Source: Chryseobacterium sp. YIM B08800 (GTDB taxonomy: Bacteria > Bacteroidota > Bacteroidia > Flavobacteriales > Weeksellaceae). Taken from it: 64,000 nucleotides of DNA. Below the pieces are notes generated by a model. The model searched no databases. It worked only from the letters and a program-made list of their open reading frames with translations, and was not told where the DNA came from. The position numbers were made by a program, and so were the translations under genes. Of the stretch, positions 18,936 through 29,067 are shown piece after piece (positions within the stretch are counted from its first letter, which is position 1; every line of letters starts with the position of its first letter). The DNA is taken from assembly GCF_026163565.1 (NCBI RefSeq), contig NZ_JAPDKN010000011.1:156269-220268 (forward strand), read 5' to 3'.

Positions 18936-20640
18936 GAAATTTCACATCCTTAATATTCAAGCAATGCGTTACATTTCCTTTCCAGTGATTTTCTTCTAAT
19001 GTAAAAGCAATATCGAAATTCTTAGTTCTGAAATCATCTGCAAATTGCCCCAGTTTAAAACCAATACATTCTATATTTCTTCCGGTAGATTCTTGTTTGA
19101 TGTAAAACTTCAGGTGATTATTATCTTTCCCCATCGTTTTTAAGTAACCGGAAATTTTCTGATTTCTTAGAACCAAATTAGGCTTCATATTGTGAGGTCC
19201 GAAAGGAGCTAATTTTCTGTGGAAATTGATAAAATCTCGGTTAATTTCATCAATGTTTACATCAGCATCTATGGTAATTGACGGTTCTTTTTGATGGTCT
19301 TTTATTTTTTCACCAACAATTCTTTCAAATTTAATTTTGAAATCCTCAAACTTCGATTTTTCCATAGAAAGACCTGCTGCAGCGTGATGTCCTCCGAACT
19401 TTAGGAAATATTCTGAGCATAAATCTAATGCTTCATGTACATCGAAATCTGAAACAGATCTTGCCGAAGCTACCATCTCACCATTATTTCCGTCTGTGAA
19501 AACCAATGTAGGTTTATAGTAAGTTTCGGTAAGTCTTGAAGCAACAATTCCTATAACCCCTTTATTCCATTCAGGATGGTAAACAATGGTTGAAAACTTT
19601 GTTTGTTGTTGCGATTCTATGATTTGGTTAAGCGCTGAAAGGGTAGAGTTCATGTCGAGTTCACGCCTTTCATCGTTAAGATTCATGATGTCGCTTACGA
19701 TTTGGTGAGCGTGTTTCAGGTTGTCTGAAACCATCAATTCTACGGCTGCTTTTCCTTGGGAAATTCTTCCGGCAGCGTTAATTTTTGGTGCAATTTCAAA
19801 AACAATATTTGAAATTTCAAAATGAGAAAGTTTATCTTCCGGAATCAAAAGTCTCAGACCCATGTTTCGGGTTTTTCTGAGCATTTTAAGTCCCATTTTT
19901 GCTAAAACTCTGTTTTCCCCCGTCATCGAAACAATATCTGCAGCAATAGAAATTGCCAGAAGATCTGTTAGTTCAAACAGTTCCGATTCAGGAATTTTAT
20001 AAATAGTATTCAGACCTTGGCACAGTTTAAAACCTACGCCACATCCTGAAAGTTCTTTAAAAGGATACCTACAGTCAACCCTTTTTGGATCTAAAACCGC
20101 TGTTGCATCGGGGATTTCATCTCCGGGTAAGTGGTGATCACAGATAATAAATTCGATGTCTTTGGTTTTGGCATAATTAATCATGTCAATCGCCTTAATT
20201 CCGCAATCTAATGCGATAATAAGCGAAAAGCCATTTTCCTTTGCAAAATCAATTCCTTCGGTAGAAATTCCGTATCCTTCAGAATTACGATCTGGAATAT
20301 AATAGTCTAAATATTTTTTTTGAACAATTTTTCTGAGATAAAGATACATCAGCGCAACCGCAGTGGTTCCGTCTACGTCATAATCTCCGTAAATCATAAT
20401 TTTTTCACCATTTTCTATAGCTGTTGCAATGCGTTCTACTGCTTTTTGCATATCTGCCATCAGAAAAGGGCTGTGAATATCTGTTACGTTAGGTTTGAAA
20501 AATTCTCTCGCCTTTTGATAATTGTCGATTCCTCTGAGAACTAATAGTTTGGATTCAAAAGTTCCAAAACCAAGCGACGAACTCAATCCATCTACAATTT
20601 CTTCATCAGGTTCGGGTTTATAAATCCATTTTTGGCTCAT
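18928..20640 (-). CDS. recJ: Single-stranded-DNA-specific 5'-3' exonuclease RecJ
   Basis: A 570-residue DHH-superfamily nuclease for recombination and mismatch or base-excision repair. Motifs seen: YGDYDVDGTTA near residue 83, LDCGIKA near 143, CDHHLPGDE near 168 (the DHH motif), SGCGVGFKL near 198, and the DHHA1 motif FGGHHAAAGLSM near 413. A C-terminal OB-like domain follows. The length is typical. It is divergent from the ferritin-like pair across 215 bases with no other gene. Confidence 0.96.
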   Translation of the reverse strand: MSQKWIYKPEPDEEIVDGLSSSLGFGTFESKLLVLRGIDNYQKAREFFKPNVTDIHSPFLMADMQKAVERIATAIENGEKIMIYGDYDVDGTTAVALMYLYLRKIVQKKYLDYYIPDRNSEGYGISTEGIDFAKENGFSLIIALDCGIKAIDMINYAKTKDIEFIICDHHLPGDEIPDATAVLDPKRVDCRYPFKELSGCGVGFKLCQGLNTIYKIPESELFELTDLLAISIAADIVSMTGENRVLAKMGLKMLRKTRNMGLRLLIPEDKLSHFEISNIVFEIAPKINAAGRISQGKAAVELMVSDNLKHAHQIVSDIMNLNDERRELDMNSTLSALNQIIESQQQTKFSTIVYHPEWNKGVIGIVASRLTETYYKPTLVFTDGNNGEMVASARSVSDFDVHEALDLCSEYFLKFGGHHAAAGLSMEKSKFEDFKIKFERIVGEKIKDHQKEPSITIDADVNIDEINRDFINFHRKLAPFGPHNMKPNLVLRNQKISGYLKTMGKDNNHLKFYIKQESTGRNIECIGFKLGQFADDFRTKNFDIAFTLEENHWKGNVTHCLNIKDVKFLD

Positions 20641-20855
20641 GTCACAAAAATAGGTAAAATTTATTTTAAAAGCTATTGAAATGTCTGCTCAAATTCAAAT
20701 TCATTCTTCTTTTTATGTTAAGTTATTTTTAATATAAATGATGATTTGTAATTAAGTTTTTAATGAATTTTATTTTTTTTTACCATTTAGCAAAACCGAA
20801 GCGTTGAGAGTCTCGTAAGTAATTTTAAATACTAAACCCATTTAAAAATTATATT

Positions 20856-21566
20856 ATGAAAAAACCAATTCAAGTTTCTAACCAGGGAGCAACTCTGGAT
20901 ACCGGCAGAAGAAACTTTCTAAAACTGAGCGGCATTGGTATTGCCGTTGCCGGCCTTACTTTGATAGGCTGCGATGACGACGATTTCGAATACATGGAAC
21001 CAAGCAAAATATTTGATTTAGGAACAGGTGATGTAGGGGTTCTCAATTATGCGTATGCTCTTGAACAGTTAGAAGCAGATTTTTACACCAAAGTCGTTAA
21101 TAATTTCTATTCCGGTATTTCAAATGCTGAAAAAGAAGTACTTACGGATCTTTATCACCATGAAGTTATCCACCGAGATTTTTTCAAAGCTGCTATTTCC
21201 GGAGCAACGAATAATGTTTTACCCACTTTAGAATTTCAATATCCTAATGTAAATTTTAATGATAGAAGCTCAGTTTTGGCTACTGCAAAAGCATTAGAAG
21301 ATACTGGTGTTGCAGCATATAATGCGGCCGGAAAATATATTACCAATCCTGCTTATTTGGTAATTGCCGGAAAAATTGTTTCTGTAGAAGCAAGGCATGC
21401 TTCCGCGATTCGAGATTTAATCAATCCGGGAACTGCAGCGTTTTCAGGAGATGATGTCATCAATTCAAACGGACTGGATGTTGCTAAAGAACCAAAAGAT
21501 GTGGTAATGGCAGCCGGAGGATTTATAAAAACTCCATTCACTTGGAAAGAACAAGGTATCAACTAA
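20856..21566 (+). CDS. Ferritin-like domain protein with Tat/lipoprotein signal
   Basis: A 236-residue protein. The N-terminus has a twin-arginine-like motif, GRRNFLKLSG, followed by a hydrophobic core and a lipobox-like LTLIGC, so it may be folded before export by Tat and then lipid-anchored. Residues about 55-205 form a four-helix Ferritin_2-type (PF13668-like) domain. Candidate metal ligands are ALEQLEADFY, HHEVIHRDF, ALEDTGVAAY and VEARHASAIRD. The role could be iron or oxidative-stress related, but a ferroxidase role is unproven for this family. The next gene, 19 bases downstream, is a paralogue, so the two are an operon. Confidence 0.83.
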   Translation: MKKPIQVSNQGATLDTGRRNFLKLSGIGIAVAGLTLIGCDDDDFEYMEPSKIFDLGTGDVGVLNYAYALEQLEADFYTKVVNNFYSGISNAEKEVLTDLYHHEVIHRDFFKAAISGATNNVLPTLEFQYPNVNFNDRSSVLATAKALEDTGVAAYNAAGKYITNPAYLVIAGKIVSVEARHASAIRDLINPGTAAFSGDDVINSNGLDVAKEPKDVVMAAGGFIKTPFTWKEQGIN

Positions 21567-21585
21567 TCAAATTAAATCTATTATT

Positions 21586-22401
21586 ATGAATATTCTTAAA
21601 TTACTAGATAAGCTTTCAGACGATTCTTTTTTTACAAGACAAACGTCTAGATCAGGTTCGCTTTCAGATATTTCAGCATTTGGAAAGAAAGCCGCAGTTG
21701 CAGCTTTGCCATTAGGTTTAGCAGGTTTAATGACCACAACCGCAAAAGCGGAAACTTTTAACGACAATGTTCCCGGAACAGCGATGAAAAGTGCTTTAAC
21801 AGATGCACTTCAATTAGCATTAACACTGGAATATTTAGAAGATGAATATTACAGAATAGGTCTCAACACCGGAACTTTAATTCCTACAGCAGACCGTACT
21901 GTTTTTATGCAGATTTCTAAACATGAAGCAGCTCACGTTGCATTTTTAAAAGCAACATTAACTTCTTTAGGAGAAACACCGGGAGCAAAACCTACCTTCG
22001 ATTTTACAGCCGGAGGAAATTTTACACCATTTACCAATTACCAACAGTTTTTGATTTTGGCGCAAGCTTTTGAAGACACAGGAGTAAGAGCTTATAAAGG
22101 ACAAGCTGGAAATGTGATGTCTAACAAGGCGGTTCTTCAAGCTGCTTTACAAATTCATTCTGTAGAAGCGAGACATGCTTCTCAGGTGCGAAGAATGCGT
22201 GCTAATAAAGGTTGGATAGAATTGGCAAACGGAGGAAGTATGCCTCCTGCAACCAATGCTGTTTATGCAGGAGAAGATGTGACTGTACAAGCTGGATTTA
22301 ATACTGCAACTGCTTTTGGAGCTGCGGCCGGATCTGCAGCTTATGATGAGGTTCTTAGCGGTTCAGATGCTGCAACAATTGCAGGTCTGTTTATTGTATA
22401 A
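21586..22401 (+). CDS. Ferritin-like domain protein (second of a pair)
   Basis: A 271-residue paralogue of the preceding gene. An N-terminal segment of about 45 residues ends in a hydrophobic run and AKAET, which could be a signal sequence with an unusually long charged front; no twin arginine is present. The Ferritin_2-like helices carry ALTLEYLEDEYYRIG, KHEAAHVAFL, FEDTGVRAYKG and VEARHASQVRRM, with the same ligand pattern as its neighbour. The C-terminal tail is Ala/Gly-rich. The two subunits may form a mixed assembly. A terminator follows. Confidence 0.82.
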   Translation: MNILKLLDKLSDDSFFTRQTSRSGSLSDISAFGKKAAVAALPLGLAGLMTTTAKAETFNDNVPGTAMKSALTDALQLALTLEYLEDEYYRIGLNTGTLIPTADRTVFMQISKHEAAHVAFLKATLTSLGETPGAKPTFDFTAGGNFTPFTNYQQFLILAQAFEDTGVRAYKGQAGNVMSNKAVLQAALQIHSVEARHASQVRRMRANKGWIELANGGSMPPATNAVYAGEDVTVQAGFNTATAFGAAAGSAAYDEVLSGSDAATIAGLFIV

Positions 22402-22422
22402 ATAATTTCTTTTTTAATATTA

Positions 22423-22459
22423 AAAATCCTTTTTCGGTATCTCTCCGGAAAAGGATTTT
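22423..22459 (+). terminator. Terminator after the ferritin-like pair
   Basis: Long stem AAAATCCTTTTTCGG / CCGGAAAAGGATTTT with one mismatch and a 7-base loop. Confidence 0.82.
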
Positions 22460-22502
22460 ATTTTGATGAAAAGTATTATCTTCACGGTACAAATTATTTA
22501 AT

Positions 22503-23318
22503 ATGAAAAAAATCTTCATTTCGGCACTTTTGATAAGTGCTTTCTCTGGTGTTCAGGCTCAGAAAATTAATCTTGGAAAAGCGGCGGGTGTTGTATCTAA
22601 AGGAGCTTCAGCTTTATCTTTTTCAAATGCAGATGCCATAAAACTATCTAAAGAATCTGTTGATTATATGGATAAGAATAATCCAATCGCAGGCCCAAAA
22701 GATCCTTATACGGTAAGGCTGAATAAACTTTTTGGAAAACATAAATCTCAGGATGGTTTAAACCTGAATTATAAAGTTTATAAAGTGAAAGACATCAATG
22801 CATTTGCTTGCGCAGATGGAAGTGTACGTGTTTTTTCTTCTTTAATGGATATTATGACAGATGATGAATTATTGGCTGTAATTGGTCATGAAATTGGTCA
22901 TGTTAAAAATCAAGATACCAAAGATGCTATTAAGTCGGCTTATCTGAAAGCTGCAGCTTTAGACGCTGCTTCATCGGCCTCAAATACAGTTGCTACCTTA
23001 AATGAAAGTCAGGTTGGGAAAATGGCAAATGAATTTTTGGATGCTTCTCACAGTAAAAAACAAGAATCTCAAGCCGATACGTATTCTTACGATTTTATGA
23101 AAGCAAATAATTATAATGTTGTTGGAGCTTACACAGCATTCAAAAAATTAGCTTTATTATCTGAAGGAGGAACGGCTCAGTCAGTATTTCAGAAAATGTT
23201 TAATTCGCATCCGGACAGCAATAAAAGAGCAGAAGCTGTGAAAAAGCGTGCTGAAAAAGACGGATTATGGAAAGATCCGGGAACAGTAACTTTGCCTAAA
23301 ACAAAATTAACGAAATAA
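22503..23318 (+). CDS. M48 family metalloprotease
   Basis: A 271-residue exported peptidase with a signal peptide ending near VQAQ. The zinc motif HEIGH lies at residues 129-133, and the third ligand is in ESQADTYSYDF near 193. C-terminal NSHPDSNKRAEAV is typical of the M48C/LoiP-YggG-like branch. The likely role is periplasmic or outer-membrane protein quality control. It has no transmembrane helix beyond the signal. Flanking terminators make it monocistronic. Confidence 0.9.
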   Translation: MKKIFISALLISAFSGVQAQKINLGKAAGVVSKGASALSFSNADAIKLSKESVDYMDKNNPIAGPKDPYTVRLNKLFGKHKSQDGLNLNYKVYKVKDINAFACADGSVRVFSSLMDIMTDDELLAVIGHEIGHVKNQDTKDAIKSAYLKAAALDAASSASNTVATLNESQVGKMANEFLDASHSKKQESQADTYSYDFMKANNYNVVGAYTAFKKLALLSEGGTAQSVFQKMFNSHPDSNKRAEAVKKRAEKDGLWKDPGTVTLPKTKLTK

Positions 23319-23340
23319 TTGTCAACCAAATATTACAAAA

Positions 23341-23368
23341 AAAATCCTCAAAATTAATTGAGGATTTT
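23341..23368. terminator. Terminator between convergent M48 and ABC-F genes
   Basis: Perfect 11-bp stem AAAATCCTCAA / TTGAGGATTTT with loop AATTAA and a T-run on the plus strand; A-rich on the other side, so it may work both ways. Confidence 0.85.
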
Positions 23369-23395
23369 TTTATGGAGTTTAATATTCTTCTAAAA

Positions 23396-25090
<1,695 letters not shown>

Positions 25091-25136
25091 TTATATGAAA
25101 GCAAATTTTGTATATTTAATAACAAAATTTAATATA

Positions 25137-25595
25137 ATGAAGATCGAAAAAACAGTCAGGATACTCAATAAAAGGGCTAGATTTGAATATGAAATTCTCG
25201 AAGAAATAGAGGCGGGAATGGTATTGACGGGAACCGAAATTAAATCTTTACGCTCCTCTAAAGCTTCTATTACAGAAGCTTTTTGCCAGTTTATTGATGG
25301 TGAATTGTATATCATTAATATGATGATCGATGAATATAAATTAGGTACTTTTTATAATCATAAAACAAAAAGGGAACGAAAGTTGCTCTTGCACAAACGA
25401 GAATTGTTAAAATTTGAAAAAAAACTTAAGGATGCAGGGAATACAATAGTTCCGTTGAAACTTTATATTAATGATGGAGGGAGGGCTAAAATTCTTATTG
25501 CGCTGGGAAGGGGTAAAAAACTCTTCGATAAAAGAGAGGCGATAAAAGATAGAGAAAACAAAAGAAACCTCGACAGAATATTAAAGAAAAGTTAA
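25137..25595 (+). CDS. smpB: SsrA-binding protein SmpB
   Basis: A 152-residue RNA-binding partner of tmRNA in ribosome rescue. An upstream in-frame ATG at 25095 would add 14 residues absent from the family, so 25137 is chosen. Family blocks: NKRARFEYEILE, GMVLTGTEIKSLR, ELYIINM, YKLGTFYNHKTKRERKLLLH, and the basic C-terminal tail KRENK-like region ending RILKKS that contacts the decoding centre. The ssrA gene itself is not in this window. Confidence 0.96.
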   Translation: MKIEKTVRILNKRARFEYEILEEIEAGMVLTGTEIKSLRSSKASITEAFCQFIDGELYIINMMIDEYKLGTFYNHKTKRERKLLLHKRELLKFEKKLKDAGNTIVPLKLYINDGGRAKILIALGRGKKLFDKREAIKDRENKRNLDRILKKS

Positions 25596-25672
25596 AAATC
25601 ATCCTGAAAACTTTGTTTATAAAGAAAAATTATATTTATTTTGCAATATCAATTATTTAATCATTTAATTCT

Positions 25673-27163
25673 ATGAAAAATCTAAAATTAGGAATTTCAG
25701 CATTGGCGCTTACGGTTGCCTCTACTGTTTTCGCTCAGACTACCAACAATCCGTGGATGATCGGAGTTGGTGCTCATGCGGAAAACCATACAGCACAGCG
25801 TAATAATTTCAGTAATACGTTTTCTGCTACTAATTTGACGAAGAATATGTTCAATATGAACAATTTTTCTATTACACCACCACTTTCTAAGTTAACAGTT
25901 GCTAGAAATATTGGTAAAGGTTTAGTTATTGACTGGCAAACTTCTGTTGGAAATGTTGAGAACAAAAGACTTAACATGGGTAAAGAGTTTATGTTAATGA
26001 CTGGTCTTGGTTTCCAAGCTAAAGCTGCTGGTTTAATTTGGAACGAAGAGTCTTGGTTTGACCCTTACTTGAGAGTAGGAGCAAACTATTTAAGACATGA
26101 TTATACTGCTCTTACTTTCCCAAGACAAACTTTCATCAACGGAAATCCTGCGGAAATGACTCAAAATGGAGAAGATGGTATGGAAATGGGTAAAGCAAAC
26201 CACTTTACTGTATCTACAGGTGCAGGTGTTAACTTCTGGTTAACTAAGAACTTCGGTTTGGGTGTACAAGGTGATTATGTTTCTACTCCAGGTGATAAAG
26301 CTAACTATGCTAACTTTTGGCAAGCTTCTGCTTCTTTGAACTTTAGATTCGGAAACAGAGACAGAGATAAGGATGGTATCTTAGATAAAGACGATTTATG
26401 TCCAGATACGCCAGGTTTACCAGAATTCCAAGGATGTCCTGATACAGACGGTGATGGAGTTCCAGATAAAGACGATCAATGTCCAGACGTAGCTGGTCCA
26501 GTTGAAAACAATGGTTGTCCTTGGCCAGACACAGATGGTGATGGTATTATCGACAAAGATGATGCTTGTCCTACAGTTGCAGGTCCTGCAGAAAACAACG
26601 GATGCCCTTGGCCAGATACAGACGGTGATGGTATCTTAGATAAAGATGATGCATGTCCTACAGTTCCTGGTGTTCCAGAATTTAACGGATGTCCTCCTCC
26701 ACCACAACCAAAAGTTGAAGATAAAATTACAGAAGAGTTTAGAGATCTATTATTTGATTTCAACAAAGCTACTATCAGACCTCAATCTAATGGTAAATTA
26801 GATCAAGCTGCTAGAATTATCAAAGAAGAAGGTGCAAACCAAAACTTTGTAATTGTTGGTATGACTGACAAAAAAGGTAGTGATGTTTATAACTTGAACT
26901 TATCTAGACAAAGAGCTGCTGCTGTAGTTGCTGCTTTAGAAGCTAGAGGTGTTAACCCAGCTGTATTGAAATCAATCGGTATTGGTGAGCAAGAAGCTCA
27001 AGTTCCTGAAACTGCTACTGATGCTGAAAGACAAGCTGATAGAAAGGTTGTTGTAAGAGCAATCTCTGGAGGTTCAGAGTGGGAGTCTTACAAAAAATCT
27101 GACTTACCAGTTAAAAAAGCTCCAGCTAAGAAAAAAGCTCCAGCTAAGAAAAAGAAAAAATAA
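25673..27163 (+). CDS. OmpA family protein with thrombospondin type 3 repeats
   Basis: A 496-residue outer-membrane protein with signal peptide (ending TVFAQ). Residues about 25-225 form an eight-stranded-barrel-like domain. Residues about 230-345 hold four calcium-binding TSP3 repeats (DTDGDGIxDKDDxCP). An OmpA C-terminal peptidoglycan-binding domain follows, with LLFDFNKATIRPQS, NLSRQRAAAVVAAL and GEQEAQ. The last 20 residues are a KKAPAKKK-type basic tail, unusual for OmpA proteins. This is the abundant P60/OprF-like porin of Flavobacteriia. It is followed by a strong terminator, so it is probably monocistronic. Confidence 0.95.
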   Translation: MKNLKLGISALALTVASTVFAQTTNNPWMIGVGAHAENHTAQRNNFSNTFSATNLTKNMFNMNNFSITPPLSKLTVARNIGKGLVIDWQTSVGNVENKRLNMGKEFMLMTGLGFQAKAAGLIWNEESWFDPYLRVGANYLRHDYTALTFPRQTFINGNPAEMTQNGEDGMEMGKANHFTVSTGAGVNFWLTKNFGLGVQGDYVSTPGDKANYANFWQASASLNFRFGNRDRDKDGILDKDDLCPDTPGLPEFQGCPDTDGDGVPDKDDQCPDVAGPVENNGCPWPDTDGDGIIDKDDACPTVAGPAENNGCPWPDTDGDGILDKDDACPTVPGVPEFNGCPPPPQPKVEDKITEEFRDLLFDFNKATIRPQSNGKLDQAARIIKEEGANQNFVIVGMTDKKGSDVYNLNLSRQRAAAVVAALEARGVNPAVLKSIGIGEQEAQVPETATDAERQADRKVVVRAISGGSEWESYKKSDLPVKKAPAKKKAPAKKKKK

Positions 27164-27181
27164 TTAATTTTTCTAAATAAT

Positions 27182-27209
27182 AAATACCTCCAGGTTTCTG
27201 GGGGTATTT
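27182..27209 (+). terminator. Terminator after the OmpA-family gene
   Basis: 12-bp stem AAATACCTCCAG / CTGGGGGTATTT with one wobble, loop GTTT and a run of eight T. Confidence 0.88.
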
Positions 27210-27229
27210 TTTTTATTGTTGATTTTGAG

Positions 27230-27237
27230 TAATTTTG
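27230..27237 (+). promoter_or_regulatory. -7 promoter box for yebC
   Basis: TAATTTTG, a TAnnTTTG match, 19 bases before the ATG. Confidence 0.62.
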
Positions 27238-27256
27238 TCAAAATTTAAATTATAAA

Positions 27257-27997
27257 ATGGGAAGAGCATTTGAATATAGAAAAGCCTCAAAAATGGCTCG
27301 TTGGGATAAAATGGCCAAGACTTTTTCTAAAATAGGTAAAGACATTGCTTTAGCAGTAAAAGCCGGAGGTACAGATCCTGAAGCCAATCCTGCATTGAGA
27401 AGATGCATCCAAAATGCAAAGGGTGCCAATATGCCGAAAGATAACGTTGAAAGAGCTATCAAAAAGGCTAGCGGTGCAGATGCAGAAAACTACGAAGAAA
27501 TTACTTATGAAGGTTATGGACAAGGTGGTGTTGCATTTTTTGTAGAATGTACTACGAATAATACAACAAGAACTGTTGCCAATGTAAGAGCAATCTTCAA
27601 TAAGTTTGATGGTAACCTTGGAAAGAATGGTGAACTAGCTTTTATCTTCGACAGAAAAGGGATTTTTACAATCGATTTAGCTAAAGTTACAATGGATTGG
27701 GATGATTTTGAAATGGAAATGATTGATGGTGGCGCAGAAGATGTAGAAAAAGATGAAGAGGAAGTAATGATTACAACTGCTTTTGAAGATTTCGGTTCTC
27801 TATCTCACAAATTAGATGAGCTTAAAATAGAAGCTAAAAGCGCAGAACTACAGAGAATTCCGAATAATACAAAAGAGGTTTCTTTGGATCAGTTTAAAGC
27901 AAATATGAAAATGCTTGATCGTTTTGAAGAAGATGATGATGTACAAAACGTATATCATAATATGGAAATAACAGACGAACTTTTAGAGTCTTTATAG
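27257..27997 (+). CDS. yebC: YebC/PmpR family DNA-binding or translation regulator
   Basis: A 246-residue cytoplasmic protein of the YebC/PmpR (TACO1) family. The N-terminal block GRAFEYRKASKMARWDKMAK, then AVKAGGTDPEANPALR and NMPKDNVERAIKKASG, is diagnostic. Family members have been described as transcription regulators and, more recently, as ribosome-associated factors relieving proline stalling. A long acidic run (DVEKDEEEVM) sits near residue 160. A hairpin terminator follows. Confidence 0.95.
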   Translation: MGRAFEYRKASKMARWDKMAKTFSKIGKDIALAVKAGGTDPEANPALRRCIQNAKGANMPKDNVERAIKKASGADAENYEEITYEGYGQGGVAFFVECTTNNTTRTVANVRAIFNKFDGNLGKNGELAFIFDRKGIFTIDLAKVTMDWDDFEMEMIDGGAEDVEKDEEEVMITTAFEDFGSLSHKLDELKIEAKSAELQRIPNNTKEVSLDQFKANMKMLDRFEEDDDVQNVYHNMEITDELLESL

Positions 27998-28032
27998 AAA
28001 AAACTGCTGTTTGTAGCAAAATAATATCTCTT

Positions 28033-28071
28033 GCCACGAATACATGAATGTAAAATTTGTGTATTCGTGGC
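28033..28071 (+). terminator. Hairpin after yebC (GCCACGAATACA type)
   Basis: Perfect 12-bp inverted repeat GCCACGAATACA / TGTATTCGTGGC with a 15-base spacer and a short T-run. It serves as terminator, but the sequence also has the look of a dispersed palindrome. Confidence 0.75.
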
Positions 28072-28150
28072 GATTTTTAATATAATTTAACAACAAAAAT
28101 AATATAGCATTCATATATAGTTCATTTTCAATTAGTTTCTTTGCATAAGA

Positions 28151-28205
28151 ATCAATTGTGAAATCGCCATCCTTGGTAAATATAAATACTAATTGATATG
28201 GCGAT
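28151..28205 (+). promoter_or_regulatory. Interleaved inverted repeats (possible pseudoknot leader)
   Basis: Two complementary pairs occur in the order A-B-A'-B': ATCAATT (28151) with AATTGAT (28191), and ATCGCCAT (28163) with ATGGCGAT (28198). This is the topology of an H-type pseudoknot or of two mutually exclusive hairpins. It lies 36 bases before the TTG start of the next gene. Confidence 0.4.
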
Positions 28206-28241
28206 CACTTTTGATCATTTAGTAAGATAAATATCTGCAAT

Positions 28242-29066
28242 TTGAAAAGAAACGTTGAACTTGTTATCATTTCGGATGTACATTTGGGAACTTACGGATG
28301 TAAGGCCAAAGAACTTCTTCGGTATCTGAATTCTATTCAACCGAAAACATTAGTTTTAAATGGTGATATCATTGATATTTGGCAGTTTAAAAAATCTTAC
28401 TTTCCTAAGCCTCATTTGAAAGTGATCAAAAAGATCATTTCATTCGCTACAAAAAATACAGATGTCTATTATATTACCGGTAATCATGATGAAATGTTCA
28501 GAAAGTTTACCGATTTCGAATTGGGTAAGCTCAAAGTTTGCAACAAACTTTGCTTGGAAATTAATAATAAAAAAACATGGATCTTTCATGGCGATGTTTT
28601 TGATGCATCAGTTCAACATTCAAAATGGATCGCCAAACTTGGCGGTAAAGGCTATGATCTTTTAATTGTTATCAATAATGTTGTGAATTGGTTTTTAGAA
28701 AAAATGGGTAGAGAAAAATATTCATTTTCCAAAAAAATTAAGAACAATGTAAAGAAGGCGGTAAAGTACATTGGTGATTTTGAATTAACAGCTTCCGAAC
28801 TTGCTATTGATAATGGATATGATTATGTAGTTTGCGGGCATATTCATCAGCCTCAAATGCGGGAAGTTTCCAATAAAAAAGGATCGTGTACTTATCTCAA
28901 TTCAGGAGATTGGATCGAAAATTTATCTGCTCTCGAATTTAATCAGAACGAATGGACAATCTTTCATTATGAAGATCATAAACATTTGCTGAAAGATGAT
29001 GAATCTGAGGAAATTCAGGATATCAACAATTCAGATCTTTTGAAAATTGTAACTCAATTTACGTAG
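28242..29066 (+). CDS. UDP-2,3-diacylglucosamine pyrophosphatase-like metallophosphoesterase
   Basis: A 274-residue calcineurin-type phosphoesterase. Metal-binding motifs run in order: ISDVHLG near residue 10, LNGDIID near 40, TGNHDE near 79, FHGDVFD near 111 and VCGHIHQP near 200. This LpxH-like branch is often found beside a glycosyltransferase, as here. The start is TTG: the frame has no ATG until residue 82, beyond two metal motifs, and MKRNVELVIISDVHLG is the expected family start. The next gene begins one base after the stop, so the two are coupled. Its substrate may be lipid A precursor or another nucleotide-linked lipid. Confidence 0.87.
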   Translation: MKRNVELVIISDVHLGTYGCKAKELLRYLNSIQPKTLVLNGDIIDIWQFKKSYFPKPHLKVIKKIISFATKNTDVYYITGNHDEMFRKFTDFELGKLKVCNKLCLEINNKKTWIFHGDVFDASVQHSKWIAKLGGKGYDLLIVINNVVNWFLEKMGREKYSFSKKIKNNVKKAVKYIGDFELTASELAIDNGYDYVVCGHIHQPQMREVSNKKGSCTYLNSGDWIENLSALEFNQNEWTIFHYEDHKHLLKDDESEEIQDINNSDLLKIVTQFT

Positions 29067-29067
29067 A

